64,000 nucleotides of DNA from Curtobacterium sp. VKM Ac-1393 (GTDB lineage Bacteria > Actinomycetota > Actinomycetes > Actinomycetales > Microbacteriaceae). This document shows, piece by piece, positions 38,340 through 46,878 of this stretch. Position 1 is the stretch's first letter; every line of letters starts with the position of its first letter. The notes beneath the pieces were generated by a model, which worked only from the letters and a program-made list of their open reading frames with translations, did not search any database and had not been told where the DNA came from. Where the stretch lies: contig NZ_JADKRW010000004.1 in NCBI RefSeq assembly GCF_015350995.1, positions 372,001 through 436,000 of the forward strand. The letters are read 5' to 3'. Position numbers and translations under genes: made by a program.

Positions 38340-39257
38340 ATGTCGGAGACCACCGTCCACCTGGGACCGAACAAGTACGGCAAGGCCGAGAACCGCCTGG
38401 TGCGGGTGACCCGGCACGGCGACCGGCACGAGATCGCCGACCTGACCGTGACGTCCCAGCTCATCGGCGAGGCGTTCGCCGGGTCGTTCACCAGCGGCGA
38501 CAACTCCCGGATCGTCGCGACGGACACCCAGAAGAACACGGTGTTCGCCCTCGCGAAGGAGCACGGCGTCGGCGCCCCCGAGGACTTCCTCGCCGTGCTC
38601 GCCGACCAGTTCACGAGCGAGTTCGACTGGGTCGAGGGCGGGCTCTGGCAGGCCGAGGTGCACCCGTGGGAACGCATCACGGTCGACGGGCAGCCGCACG
38701 ACCACTCGTTCCGCCGCACCGGTACCGGCACCCGCCTGGCGACCGTGCACGTCGAGGCCGGCGAGCGCCACGTCACCGGCGGCGTCAAGGACCTCGTCGT
38801 GCTGAAGTCGACCGGGTCCGAGTTCCACGGGTTCCCGCGGTCGCGCTTCACGACTCTGCCGGAGACGACGGACCGGATCATGGCGACCGAGGTCACGGCA
38901 CGGTGGCGCTACCTGCCGTCCGCGGTCGCAGCGGGGATCGACTACGACGCCCTGTACGAACAGGTCGTCGCGGTGATGCTCGAGCAGTTCGCCACGGTCC
39001 ACTCGCTCGCGCTGCAGCAGACGCTGTGGGAGATGGGCCGGGCGGCGATCGAACTGCGGCCGGAGCTCGCCGAGGTGCGGTTCGCGATGCCGAACAAGCA
39101 CCACTTCGTCGTGGACCTGTCGCCGTTCGACCTGACGAACGAGAACGAGGTGTTCATCGCGGCAGACCGTCCCTACGGGCTCATCGAGGGGACGGTCGTC
39201 CGCGACGGCGTGGCCGAGGCGCCCCGTGCGTGGGAGCACCTGCCCGCCTTCGTCTAG
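38340..39257 (+). CDS. urate oxidase (uricase)
   Basis: 305 aa, cofactor-free uricase with two tandem T-fold halves. KYGKAENRLVRV near the N-terminus supplies the catalytic lysine, and VATDTQKNTVFALAKEHG the threonine and family signature. It oxidises urate to 5-hydroxyisourate with O2. ATG 38340 is preferred because GAGGGAG ends 9 nt upstream; an in-frame TTG at 38331 overlaps the previous stop. Same operon as the fused UraD-UraH; stop overlaps the convergent permease stop by 3 nt. Confidence 0.93.
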   Translation: MSETTVHLGPNKYGKAENRLVRVTRHGDRHEIADLTVTSQLIGEAFAGSFTSGDNSRIVATDTQKNTVFALAKEHGVGAPEDFLAVLADQFTSEFDWVEGGLWQAEVHPWERITVDGQPHDHSFRRTGTGTRLATVHVEAGERHVTGGVKDLVVLKSTGSEFHGFPRSRFTTLPETTDRIMATEVTARWRYLPSAVAAGIDYDALYEQVVAVMLEQFATVHSLALQQTLWEMGRAAIELRPELAEVRFAMPNKHHFVVDLSPFDLTNENEVFIAADRPYGLIEGTVVRDGVAEAPRAWEHLPAFV

Positions 39258-40660
39258 GCCGAGGGCTCTTCCCGCGGCAACGTGATCGGCGCCGTCGACC
39301 GCACCCCGTCGTACGAACCGACCGCCGGGTCCTCGCCGTACCGCTCGGCCACGGAACGCGACCCGAGCAGCAGGTTGAGCAGGATCGCCGCGACGGCGCC
39401 GGCCGAGATCCCCGAGTCGAACACCAGCGTGAACCACGTCGGAAACTGTCCGTAGATCTCCGGGGCGACGGTCGGCAGCAGTGCGATGCCGAGCGGCAGC
39501 GCCACCACGAGCACGTTCCGGTTGTCGAACCGCACCTTCGACAGCGTCCTGATGCCCGAAGCCGCCACCATGCCGAACAGGGCGACCCCGGCTCCGCCGA
39601 GCACCGCGTGCGGGATCGCCTCGACCACCGCGGCCACCTTCGGCACCAGGCCCAGCACCACGAGGATGCCGCCGGCCGCCGTCGCCACGTACCGGGAGCG
39701 CACGCCGGTCAGCGCGACGAGCCCGACGTTCTGCGCGAACGCCGTGTACGGGAACGTGTTGAAGACCCCGCCGACGACCGTGCCGAGCCCGTCCGCGCGC
39801 AGGCCGTCGGCGAGCGTGCGCTTCGACACCGGCCGCCCGGTGACCTCGCCGACCGCGATCATGTCGCCGGTCGTCTCGGTCATGATCACGAGCCCGACGA
39901 CGAGCATCGACACGATCGAGGCGAGGTCGAACGTCGGCAGCCCGAAGTGGAACGGCGTGACGAACGCGAACCACGATGCGCTCCCGATGCCCGAGCCGTC
40001 GACCATGCCGGGGACGAACAGCGCCGCGACGGTGCCGAGCAGCAGCCCGAACAGCACGGACACCCGGGCGAGACCGCGCGGGGCGAACCGTTCGACCAGG
40101 ACGATCGCGAGCAGCACCCCGGCGGCGAAGGCGACGTCGAGCGGGTCCGCAGCACCGTCCTTCCCGCCGTCGGTGACCCAGCCGGCGGCGACGCTCATGA
40201 GCGACAGCCCGATGATCAGGATGACCGTGCCGGTGACGATCGGCGGGAACAGCCGGACGAGCTGTGCGAACCACGGTGCGACCACGACCATGAACACCCC
40301 GCACGCGATCGTCGCCCCGTAGACGGCGGTGATGCCGTGCTCGGTGCCGATCGCGATCATCGGGCCGACGGCGGCGAAGGTGACGCCCTGCACGAGCGGC
40401 AAGCGGACCCCGAACCGCCAGAACCCCACGGACTGCACGATCGTGGCGAGGCCGGCGACGAACAGGTCGGCGCTGATGAGGAACGCCAGGTCGGCGCTGT
40501 CGAAGCCGAGGGCACCGCCGACGATGAGCGGGACGGCGATCGCGCCCGCGTACATCGCGAGCACGTGCTGCAGTCCGAGCGGCAGGAGCCTGGCGAGTGG
40601 TGGGACGGAGTCCACTCCATCGTCACTCCGGGTCGTGCGCGGTGTCTTCGTGGTCGTCAT
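39254..40660 (-). CDS. NCS2-family nucleobase/urate:cation symporter
   Basis: 468 aa with about 14 membrane segments. LGLQHVLAMYAGAIAVPLIVGG is the helix-1 signature, and EVTGRPVSKRTLADGLRADGLGT plus NTFPYTAFAQNVGLVALTGV are the substrate-site region of the uracil-xanthine/urate permease branch (PucJ/PucK, UacT). Gene context with uricase favours urate or xanthine. Convergent to uricase, the two stop codons sharing 39255-39256. GAAGGGGA precedes the ATG. Confidence 0.88.
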   Translation of the reverse strand: MTTTKTPRTTRSDDGVDSVPPLARLLPLGLQHVLAMYAGAIAVPLIVGGALGFDSADLAFLISADLFVAGLATIVQSVGFWRFGVRLPLVQGVTFAAVGPMIAIGTEHGITAVYGATIACGVFMVVVAPWFAQLVRLFPPIVTGTVILIIGLSLMSVAAGWVTDGGKDGAADPLDVAFAAGVLLAIVLVERFAPRGLARVSVLFGLLLGTVAALFVPGMVDGSGIGSASWFAFVTPFHFGLPTFDLASIVSMLVVGLVIMTETTGDMIAVGEVTGRPVSKRTLADGLRADGLGTVVGGVFNTFPYTAFAQNVGLVALTGVRSRYVATAAGGILVVLGLVPKVAAVVEAIPHAVLGGAGVALFGMVAASGIRTLSKVRFDNRNVLVVALPLGIALLPTVAPEIYGQFPTWFTLVFDSGISAGAVAAILLNLLLGSRSVAERYGEDPAVGSYDGVRSTAPITLPREEPSA

Positions 40661-40779
40661 GGCGTCCCCTTCGAGCGGTGGTTTCCCTGTGCTCCGGACG
40701 CTATGCAGCCCGTGTTTCCCCGGGATGACGGGCGTGGGTCGCGTCGGTCACCGGACCAGCGCCCGAAACGCACGCCGAG

Positions 40780-40826
40780 ACGGACGGGAGGCCCGTGGCG
40801 GATCCGCCACGGGCCTCCAGGCCGTC
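40780..40826. terminator. family A palindrome, copy 5
   Basis: Perfect 16-bp arms around GGATCC: GGAGGCCCGTGGCGGA / TCCGCCACGGGCCTCC (40787-40818), with partial outer pairing. It sits 12 nt after the 3' end of the aldo/keto reductase gene (- strand) and upstream of the 5' end of the permease gene's region. Confidence 0.7.
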
Positions 40827-40837
40827 ATCCGGTTGCG

Positions 40838-41824
<987 letters not shown>

Positions 41825-41953
41825 GGTCCAGGTCTACTCCATGGTCGAGCGGTCACGAAACGGCCGCAGAGTCCCGTCTCGGCTGGAGGCCGGACCCGCG
41901 GCGGCGCTACGCTCCGAGGACGGGGTGGATGCCCCGGACGGAAGGGGAACGTC

Positions 41954-42190
41954 ATGGTCGTCGTGTGGATCGTCATCGGAGTGGTCGTGGCCATCGCCGC
42001 GCTGCTCACCGTGCTCGAGGTGCAGAACCGCCGTCGTGCGAAGCTCCTCGCGCACCTCGAACCCGTCGACCCGACCCTCGGTGCCCGCACCTTCGCCGAT
42101 GCCGAGGGCGAACGGGCGATGACCCAGGGACTGGCGACGGCCGCCCACCCCGGGACCACCGGCGTCTCCGGCGGGCTCGCCGGTTCGTGA
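41954..42190 (+). CDS. small single-pass membrane protein
   Basis: 78 aa: one hydrophobic N-terminal helix (VVVWIVIGVVVAIAALLTVL, 2-21), then a basic and a polar stretch. No family recognised. GAAGGGGA lies 6-8 nt before the ATG and TACGCT about 35 nt upstream. Its stop overlaps the GTG of the FAD oxidoreductase gene, so the two are translationally coupled. Confidence 0.65.
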   Translation: MVVVWIVIGVVVAIAALLTVLEVQNRRRAKLLAHLEPVDPTLGARTFADAEGERAMTQGLATAAHPGTTGVSGGLAGS

Positions 42191-43737
42191 CGCAGCGCCC
42201 GACCAGGCGGATCCTGCTCGCCGGGGGCGTCGGACTCGGGCTCGCCGGGGTCCTGGCGGCGTGCAGCCGGCCGGGCCCCGCTCCGTCGGGCTCGCCGCGC
42301 CCGACCTCAAGTAGCTCCGCACAACCGACGAGCGCACCGACGAGGACGCCGACGCCAGGCGGACCCGACTCGTGGGACGCCCTCGCCGCCGCGGTCTCGG
42401 GCACGGTGCTCCGGTCCGGGTCGAACGGGTGGGACAGCGCCCGCGTGCTCGAGAACCCGCGGTACGACGACGCCGACCCACAGGGCATCCTGCGTGCCGC
42501 CGGAGCTCCGGACGTGCAGGCCGGACTCGCGTTCGCGCGGAACACGCGCACCCCGGTCGCCCTGCGCGCGGGCGGGCACTCGTACACGGGCTGGTCGGCC
42601 GGTGGCGCTCCGGGTACCGACGTCCCGCGGTCGCTCGTCATCAGCACGCAGGACCTCGACGGCATCGAGCTGCACGACGACGACACCGTCACGATCGGCC
42701 CCGGCGCGCAGCTCGGGGACGTCTACGCCGCACTCGCGAAGGCCGGTCGGGCCATCGGCGCCGGGTCCTGTCCGACCGTCGGCATCGGCGGGCTCACCCT
42801 CGGCGGTGGCGTCGGCGTGCTCGTCCGCTCGTTCGGGCTGACCTGCGACCAGCTCACCGGCGTCACGGTCGTCACCCCCGACGGCGCCGTGCACGAGGTC
42901 TCGACGTCCAGCGAACCGGACCTGTTCTGGGCCTGCCGGGGTGGGGGCGGTGGAACCGTCGGCGTCGTGACCGCACTGACGTACCGGACGCAGGCCGCGC
43001 CTCCCGTCCTGCTCTTCACCATCACGTTCGCGTGGTCGGCCGCCGCAGCCGTGGTGCGCGCCTGGCAGGACTGGGCGCCCACGGCCGACCCGAAGCTGTG
43101 GTCGACGCTCAAGCTGCTGAACGGCAGCCGGCACACCGCTCCGACGGTCACCGTCACCGGCGTGTGGACCGGATCGAAGACCGGCGCCGACACCTCCGTC
43201 GACGGTTTCATCGCCGCCACGGGTGCGAAGCCCCTCGCGCACACCGGTCAAGTGCTCACCTACGGCGCCGCGATGTCCGCGTTGGCGGGGAAGCCGCAGC
43301 GGGTGTCCGAGGCGGCGACGTCGTCGATCGGATCGGCGAAGCTCACCGATGCGCAGATCGACGTGCTCGTCGCCCAGGCGGCCGCGGCGGGCGACGTCGA
43401 CGGCAACCTCGAGGGCGGAGTCGCGCTCGACGCACTCGGCGGGGTCGTGGCGGACGTCGGCCGCACCGACTCGGCGTTCCCGTGGCGGTCGGCGCTCATG
43501 ACCGTGCAGTACACGGCGGTCTTCGCCGACGGGGCGGACGCCGCTCCGTTCGACGCGTACGTGCGGGGGTTCCGCCGAGCCATGCGTCCGGCGTGGGGCG
43601 ACGCGGCGTACGCGAACTACTGCGACGCGTCGATCACGGACCCGTCGGCGTACTTCGGGGACAACACCTCGCGCCTGCACCGCATCGCGGAGCAGGCCGA
43701 TCCGACGGGTGTGCTGGACCAGCCGAACTGGGTCTGA
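42187..43737 (+). CDS. bicovalent-FAD oxidoreductase (berberine-bridge-enzyme-like) lipoprotein
   Basis: 516 aa. A signal peptide with lipobox LAAC (C26) and a Ser/Pro/Thr-rich linker (to about residue 60) suggest an exported lipid-anchored enzyme. PCMH-type FAD domain with AGGHSYTG (H131) and GSCPTVGIGG (C195), the two residues that bind FAD covalently in BBE-like oxidases, and a C-terminal BBE substrate motif region YANYCD. Probably oxidises sugars or alcohols outside the cell. GTG start overlaps the preceding stop. Confidence 0.87.
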   Translation: MTQRPTRRILLAGGVGLGLAGVLAACSRPGPAPSGSPRPTSSSSAQPTSAPTRTPTPGGPDSWDALAAAVSGTVLRSGSNGWDSARVLENPRYDDADPQGILRAAGAPDVQAGLAFARNTRTPVALRAGGHSYTGWSAGGAPGTDVPRSLVISTQDLDGIELHDDDTVTIGPGAQLGDVYAALAKAGRAIGAGSCPTVGIGGLTLGGGVGVLVRSFGLTCDQLTGVTVVTPDGAVHEVSTSSEPDLFWACRGGGGGTVGVVTALTYRTQAAPPVLLFTITFAWSAAAAVVRAWQDWAPTADPKLWSTLKLLNGSRHTAPTVTVTGVWTGSKTGADTSVDGFIAATGAKPLAHTGQVLTYGAAMSALAGKPQRVSEAATSSIGSAKLTDAQIDVLVAQAAAAGDVDGNLEGGVALDALGGVVADVGRTDSAFPWRSALMTVQYTAVFADGADAAPFDAYVRGFRRAMRPAWGDAAYANYCDASITDPSAYFGDNTSRLHRIAEQADPTGVLDQPNWV

Positions 43738-43745
43738 CGCGGGGT

Positions 43746-43830
43746 CGAGTCTCGGCGTGGGGCAGGCGAGTTTCGGCCCCAGCGACATCTCTCGCGTCCC
43801 GCGCCCCGTGAACTGTCGCCCAGCCCGAAA
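43746..43830. repeat. extragenic palindrome, family B, second copy
   Basis: Shares the blocks CGAGTCTCGG (43746), CGAGTTTCGG (43767), AGCGACA (43781), GAACTGTCGC (43810) and CCCGAAA (43824) with the element at 8116-8184, in the same order. GCGACA and TGTCGC can pair. Followed by a CCCGCG/CCCGCA run up to the next promoter. Confidence 0.55.
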
Positions 43831-43897
43831 AGCGCCCGCGCCCGCGCCCGCACCCGGCCGCCCGTGCCCGCACCCGCACCCGCCCTACGATGACCGC

Positions 43898-44530
43898 ATG
43901 GACATCGTCGACCTGGTGCTGCCGGACGCCGCCGCGTGGCGCGCCTGGCTCGACCAGCACGAGGACGAGCCGGACGGGGTGTGGCTCGTGCTCGCCAAGA
44001 AGGGCACGACGGAGCCGACGACGCTGACCTACGACCAGGCACTCGACGAAGCGCTGTGCTCGGGGTGGATCGACGGGCAGAAGCGCGGCCGCGACGACGC
44101 GACGTTCCGGCAGCGGTTCACCCCGCGACGGAAGGCCTCGCTCTGGTCGCAGCGGAACATCGGGCTCGTCGCGACCCTCGTCGCCGACGACCGGATGCGT
44201 GACCGCGGACAGGCAGAGGTCGACCGGGCCAAGGGCGACGGCCGGTGGGACCGCGCGTACGCCGGGGCCGCGAGCGCCACCGTGCCGGAGGACCTGCAGG
44301 CAGCGCTCGACGCCGCACCCGCCGCTGCCACACTGTTCGCCGAACTCGACGCGACGAACCGGTACGCGGTGCTGCACCGGATCACGACCGCCCCGAGTGC
44401 CACCTCGCGGACGAACCGACTGACCAAGCTCGTCGCCGGACTGGAGCGCGGCGAGACGCCGTACCCCCTTCCGGACCGGTCGGAGCGCCGGGGGACACCG
44501 ACTCAGGGACCGGCAACACCTCCGGCGTAG
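43898..44530 (+). CDS. YdeI/OmpD-associated (OmdA) family protein
   Basis: 210 aa. AWRAWLDQHEDEPDGVWLVLAKKG followed by LTYDQALDEALCSGWIDGQKRGRDDATFRQRFTPRRKASLWSQRN is the YdeI/OmdA signature. The family has been linked to peptide-stress or bacteriocin protection but its biochemistry is unknown. TACGAT lies 6 nt before the ATG (leaderless). The next gene, an aldo/keto reductase, starts 9 nt after the stop. Confidence 0.85.
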   Translation: MDIVDLVLPDAAAWRAWLDQHEDEPDGVWLVLAKKGTTEPTTLTYDQALDEALCSGWIDGQKRGRDDATFRQRFTPRRKASLWSQRNIGLVATLVADDRMRDRGQAEVDRAKGDGRWDRAYAGAASATVPEDLQAALDAAPAAATLFAELDATNRYAVLHRITTAPSATSRTNRLTKLVAGLERGETPYPLPDRSERRGTPTQGPATPPA

Positions 44531-44539
44531 ACCGGGGGC

Positions 44540-45421
44540 ATGACCACTGGTACCGACACCACGAACCGTCCGGCCGCCGCTTCCGGCACCTTCCGCATCG
44601 GGGGCGACCTCGAGGTCCACCGCCTCGGCTACGGCACCATGCAGCTCACCGGCCCCGGCGTCTGGGGACCACCGAAGGACCACGACGAGGCCGTCCGCGT
44701 CCTCAAGCGTGCCGTCGAGCTGGGCGTGGACTTCTTCGACACCGCCGACTCGTACGGCCCCTACGTCGCCGAGGAGCTCCTGCACGAAGCGCTCCACCCC
44801 TACGGCGACGACGTCGTCATCGCGACGAAGGCCGGCCTGACCCGCACCGGCCCGAACGTCTGGCCGCCCGTCGGCCGCCCGGAGTACCTGCGGCAAGAGG
44901 CGGAGATGAGCCTCCGCCGTCTGGGCCTCGAACGCATCGACCTGTTCCAGCTGCACCGCATCGACCCGAAGGTCCCGCTCGAGGACCAGGTCGGCGAGCT
45001 CAAGAAGCTGCAGGACGAGGGCAAGATCCGGCACATCGGCCTGTCCGAGGTGTCCGTCGACGACGTCAAGGCCGCGCAGGAGATCGCGACGATCGTGTCG
45101 GTGCAGAACCTGTACAACCTGCAGAAGCGCGACGCCGAGGAGCTCCTCGACTGGTCGACCGAGCAGGGCATCGCGTTCATCCCGTGGTTCCCGCTGGCGA
45201 CCGGCGGGCTGACCGGCGAGGACTCGCCGCTCACCGAGATCGCGGAGCGGAAGGGTGCGACGCCGGCGCAGCTCGCACTCGCGTGGCTGCTCAAGCGCTC
45301 GCCCGTCGTGCTGCCGATCCCGGGCACCTCGAGCGTCGCGCACCTGGAGGACAACCTGCAGGGCGCGACCATCGAGCTGACCGACGACGAGTTCGAGGAG
45401 CTGTCGAAGCTGGGTTCCTGA
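44540..45421 (+). CDS. aldo/keto reductase
   Basis: 293 aa. AKR tetrad: Asp and Tyr in FFDTADSYG, Lys in VIATKAG, His in QLHRID. The C-terminal [24 protein letters not shown] is the coenzyme-binding tail of this subfamily. It lies 9 nt after the YdeI-like gene and is probably cotranscribed. Substrate unknown. The 3' end is followed by a family A palindrome. Confidence 0.88.
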   Translation: MTTGTDTTNRPAAASGTFRIGGDLEVHRLGYGTMQLTGPGVWGPPKDHDEAVRVLKRAVELGVDFFDTADSYGPYVAEELLHEALHPYGDDVVIATKAGLTRTGPNVWPPVGRPEYLRQEAEMSLRRLGLERIDLFQLHRIDPKVPLEDQVGELKKLQDEGKIRHIGLSEVSVDDVKAAQEIATIVSVQNLYNLQKRDAEELLDWSTEQGIAFIPWFPLATGGLTGEDSPLTEIAERKGATPAQLALAWLLKRSPVVLPIPGTSSVAHLEDNLQGATIELTDDEFEELSKLGS

Positions 45422-45443
45422 CCCGGGGTCGCGGACGCGACCG

Positions 45444-45494
45444 GACGGCGGACTGGAGGCCCGTGGCGACACCGCCACGGGCCTCCAGTCCGTC
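45444..45494. terminator. family A palindrome, copy 6
   Basis: GGACTGGAGGCCCGTGGCG and CGCCACGGGCCTCCAGTCC (45450-45491) enclose a 4-nt loop (ACAC); both arms carry the same CTGGAG/CTCCAG change from the usual CGGGAG/CTCCCG, a compensatory change that keeps the stem. Between the reductase gene and the PadR gene. Confidence 0.75.
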
Positions 45495-45509
45495 TGCTGG
45501 TTGCGGATG

Positions 45510-45537
45510 CATACGCAGTATGGGCATACTCGGTATG
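45510..45537. promoter_or_regulatory. two tandem PadR operator candidates, CATAC-N3-GTATG
   Basis: CATAC gca GTATG (45510-45522) and CATAC tcg GTATG (45525-45537) are perfect palindromes with centres 15 nt apart, 32 nt before the PadR start. They overlap a plausible promoter (TTGCGG at 45501, CATACT at 45525). PadR regulators bind such short dyads as dimers and repress their own operon. Confidence 0.75.
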
Positions 45538-45568
45538 TCCACGGTGGACGAGAGACGGGGGAAGTGTC

Positions 45569-46153
45569 ATGAGCGTACGGATGGGCGTACTCGCGCTGCT
45601 GGTGGGGGGACCCGGGTACGGGTACCAGCTCAGGGGGGAGTTCGAGCACCGCACCGGCGGGAGCTGGCCGCTCAACATCGGCCAGGTCTACACGACGCTC
45701 GACCGCCTGGAACGCGACGGCCTCGTGGCCCGCGGCGACACCGACGACGACGGCCACGTCGTCTACACGGTGACCGACGCGGGTCGCGGGGAAGTGGCGC
45801 GCTGGTTCAGCGAACCGGTACCGGCGAAGCGCGGTCGCGACGAACTCGCGATCAAGTTCGCGCTCGCCGTGACGGTGCCCGGCGTCGACGTCGCGCGCCT
45901 GGTGCAGGTGCAGCGTGGCGCCGCGATCCGGAACCTGCAGGACCTGACCCGGCTCAAGCGCACGTCCGACCCCGCGACGGACCTGGCGTGGTCGCTCGTG
46001 CTCGAGTCGATGGTGTTCCAGGCCGAGGCCGAGGTGCGGTGGCTCGACCACGTCGAGTCGACCGTGGCGCGGTACCGGCCGGACGAGCACCCGGCGGCTC
46101 CCGCTGGCTCCTCGTCACCGACCGCCGCCGACACCGCGCGGAGTGCACGGTGA
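45569..46153 (+). CDS. PadR-family transcriptional regulator
   Basis: 194 aa. Winged-helix PadR domain (about 3-80: LALLVGGPGYGYQLRGEFEHRTGGSWPLNIGQVYTTLDRLERDGLV) and a C-terminal helical dimerisation region of the Vir_act_alpha type. GGGGGAAG lies 6 nt before the ATG. It is the first gene of an operon with an ABC ATPase and a large permease, joined by GTGA overlaps, and very probably represses that operon through the CATAC palindromes upstream. Confidence 0.9.
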   Translation: MSVRMGVLALLVGGPGYGYQLRGEFEHRTGGSWPLNIGQVYTTLDRLERDGLVARGDTDDDGHVVYTVTDAGRGEVARWFSEPVPAKRGRDELAIKFALAVTVPGVDVARLVQVQRGAAIRNLQDLTRLKRTSDPATDLAWSLVLESMVFQAEAEVRWLDHVESTVARYRPDEHPAAPAGSSSPTAADTARSAR

Positions 46154-46878
46154 CCGCCGCACCGCTCCTGCGGCTCGACGCCGTCAGCGTGCACTACGGC
46201 TCCGGCGCGAAGGCCGTCACGGCGCTGGCCGGCATCGACCTGGCCATCCAGCGTGGCGAGATGGTCGCCGTGATGGGGACCTCGGGTTCCGGCAAGTCGA
46301 CGCTGCTCGCCTGCGCCGGCACCCTGCTGCCGCCGACGAGCGGCGAGGTCCTGATCGACGGCGAGTTCGTGTCCGACCGGCCGGCCAAGGAGCTCGCGGC
46401 TCTGCGCCGACGGCTCATCGGGTTCGTGTTCCAGGACTTCAACCTGATCCCCTCGCTCACCGCGGTCGAGAACGTGGCACTGCCGCTCGAGCTCGACGGC
46501 TGGAAGGCCTCGCAGGCCCGCCGCGCCGCGGAACTGGCTCTCGACAACGTCGAACTCGCCCACCGCGCCGACGCCTACCCGGACGACCTGTCCGGTGGCC
46601 AGCAGCAGCGCGTCGCGATCGCCCGGGGCGTGGTCGGCGAGCGCCGGCTCGTGCTCGCCGACGAACCGACCGGTGCCCTCGACTCGCAGACCGGCGAGGT
46701 CGTACTCCGCATGCTCCGACGACACGTCGACGCCGGGGCCGGAGCGCTGCTCGTCACCCACGACGCCCGGCACGCCGCCTGGGCGGACCGGATCGTCTTC
46801 CTGCGCGACGGCCGCGTGGTCGACGAGACCGTCTACTCGGGCGTCGAGCTCGCGCTGGCGGACCGGACCGCCTCGTGA
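46150..46878 (+). CDS. ABC transporter ATP-binding protein (MacB/FtsE type)
   Basis: 242 aa. Walker A GTSGSGKST, signature DLSGGQQQR and Walker B LVLADEPTGALD are complete. GTG at 46150 overlaps the PadR stop and its stop overlaps the permease GTG, both as GTGA. Works with the 939-residue permease that follows; substrate unknown, commonly peptides, drugs or lipids. Confidence 0.92.
   Translation: MTAAPLLRLDAVSVHYGSGAKAVTALAGIDLAIQRGEMVAVMGTSGSGKSTLLACAGTLLPPTSGEVLIDGEFVSDRPAKELAALRRRLIGFVFQDFNLIPSLTAVENVALPLELDGWKASQARRAAELALDNVELAHRADAYPDDLSGGQQQRVAIARGVVGERRLVLADEPTGALDSQTGEVVLRMLRRHVDAGAGALLVTHDARHAAWADRIVFLRDGRVVDETVYSGVELALADRTAS

Noticed and set aside
43634..46090. 818-codon - strand open frame
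   Set aside because: Antisense to the YdeI-like, aldo/keto reductase and PadR genes, with low-complexity Arg/Gly/Val composition.
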